Origin: a bacterium
Lineage (GTDB): Bacteria; Patescibacteriota; Minisyncoccia; Phycocordibacterales; SBAW01
Direction: 5' to 3'
Assembly: GCA_030647845.1 (NCBI GenBank)
Contig: JAUSIO010000073.1
Span: 1 to 5,333 of the forward strand
Length of the DNA: 5,333 nt
Shown here: positions 4,940 to 5,333 of the stretch, piece after piece
How the letters are laid out: every line of letters begins with the position of its first letter
Numbering within the stretch: position 1 is the stretch's first letter
Notes under the pieces: generated by a model
What the model was told of the DNA's origin: nothing
Seen by the model: the letters and a program-made list of their open reading frames with translations, nothing else
Database searches by the model: none
Made by a program: the position numbers and the translations under genes

Positions 4940-5333
4940 ATGCCTGCAACCCTTCGTCCTCGGACACTCATCTTGTTTTTTGGGGACCTGTTTTTCTTTA
5001 CCCTCTCGCTTTGGGTATCACTCTTTGTGCGTGTGCTTGAGCCTCCCTCGCACAGTATGTTTATAGCGCACCTCGTACCATTTTCGTTATTGTTTATCGC
5101 GTGGATAGGCGTTTTTTTTGTTGCGGGGTTGTATGAGACCCGCTCTATTACGTTTGCACCCCGAGTGTTGTCTGCAACGCTGTTGTCAACGCAAGCGGTA
5201 AATGTTATAATCGCCGCCCTCTTCTTCTTTTTTATTCCGATTTTTGGCATTGCCCCAAAAACTCTTCTGTTTATTTACCTACTTGTCTCATTTATCTCTG
5301 TGCTGTTGTGGCGTGTGTTGCTGTTTCCCGCGC
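4940..5333 (+). CDS. Polyprenyl glycosylphosphotransferase N-terminal membrane part, 3' end missing
   Basis: The visible 131 residues are the membrane half of a large bacterial sugar transferase of the WbaP/undecaprenyl-phosphate sugar-phosphate transferase group, which starts a surface polysaccharide by loading a sugar-phosphate onto a polyprenyl carrier. Four hydrophobic segments are visible (about 9-32, 43-64, 78-100 and 108-130). Supporting family-like stretches are FGDL (14-17), AGLYE (62-66), and IPIFGIAPKTLLF (99-111), a combination I recall from CPR proteins of this group. The catalytic C-terminal domain lies beyond the window, so activity cannot be checked. The start ATG 4940 places the first membrane segment right after a short basic leader, and a -10 box lies just upstream. 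It diverges from the glycosyltransferase, consistent with one polysaccharide locus. Confidence 0.75.
   Translation, partial: MPATLRPRTLILFFGDLFFFTLSLWVSLFVRVLEPPSHSMFIAHLVPFSLLFIAWIGVFFVAGLYETRSITFAPRVLSATLLSTQAVNVIIAALFFFFIPIFGIAPKTLLFIYLLVSFISVLLWRVLLFPA

Noticed and set aside
1..5333. Use of TGA as a sense codon (as in some CPR lineages)
   Set aside because: The genes end in TAA or TAG, but none contains an in-frame TGA, so there is no evidence for recoding.
1..5333. CRISPR arrays, tRNA or rRNA genes
   Set aside because: No regularly spaced repeats, cloverleaf-like segments or rRNA-like stretches were seen.

Overview
The window looks like a stretch of a Candidate Phyla Radiation (Patescibacteria, probably Parcubacteria-type) genome. 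This is inferred from protein style only. The evidence is a RodA preceded by a membrane-anchored protein with a Cys-rich DG..N..E..DCGG motif, short signal-anchor proteins, a GT4 glycosyltransferase starting MKKILYVITKSNWGGAQ, and a polyprenyl glycosylphosphotransferase N-terminus. All complete genes end in TAA or TAG, and no in-frame TGA was seen, so the standard code suffices.

Layout. Positions 1-559 hold the end of a HicB-like antitoxin gene overlapping a HicA-like gene (antitoxin first). Positions 623-1315 are a self-contained single-gene unit: promoter, strong Shine-Dalgarno, a divergent protein with the zinc-binding signature of cytidine deaminases, and a strong intrinsic terminator. 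It is visibly more GC-rich than the toxin-antitoxin pair (36 of 60 bases G or C at 721-780 and at 961-1020, against 26 of 60 at 121-180 and 18 of 60 at 421-480). Positions 1329-3258 hold a Cys-rich membrane-anchored protein and RodA, the SEDS peptidoglycan polymerase of cell elongation, ending at a hairpin that overlaps the rodA stop. Positions 3309-3770 hold a small Cys-containing signal-anchor protein. It converges on a minus-strand GT4 glycosyltransferase (3797-4786) through an 11-bp hairpin that contains the glycosyltransferase stop codon. At 4940 a polyprenyl sugar-phosphate transferase gene starts on the plus strand and runs off the window.

How it fits together. The right half is about the cell envelope: RodA builds the wall, and the GT4 enzyme and glycosylphosphotransferase fit a surface-polysaccharide locus. 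The left half is accessory: a toxin-antitoxin-like pair and a deaminase-like cassette.

The most unusual points are as follows. (1) The deaminase-like protein keeps CAE and PCxxC but lacks the usual NxE ribose-binding glutamate. (2) The HicA-like protein has Val where the catalytic His of the GSH motif is expected. (3) A short interspersed repeat sits in frame inside the DCGG protein. (4) A 36-codon upstream ORF resembles the first residues of the glycosyltransferase, is interrupted by a 16-bp hairpin element, and ends in an ATGA overlap with the glycosyltransferase start. (5) Two perfect inverted repeats lie inside coding sequence.
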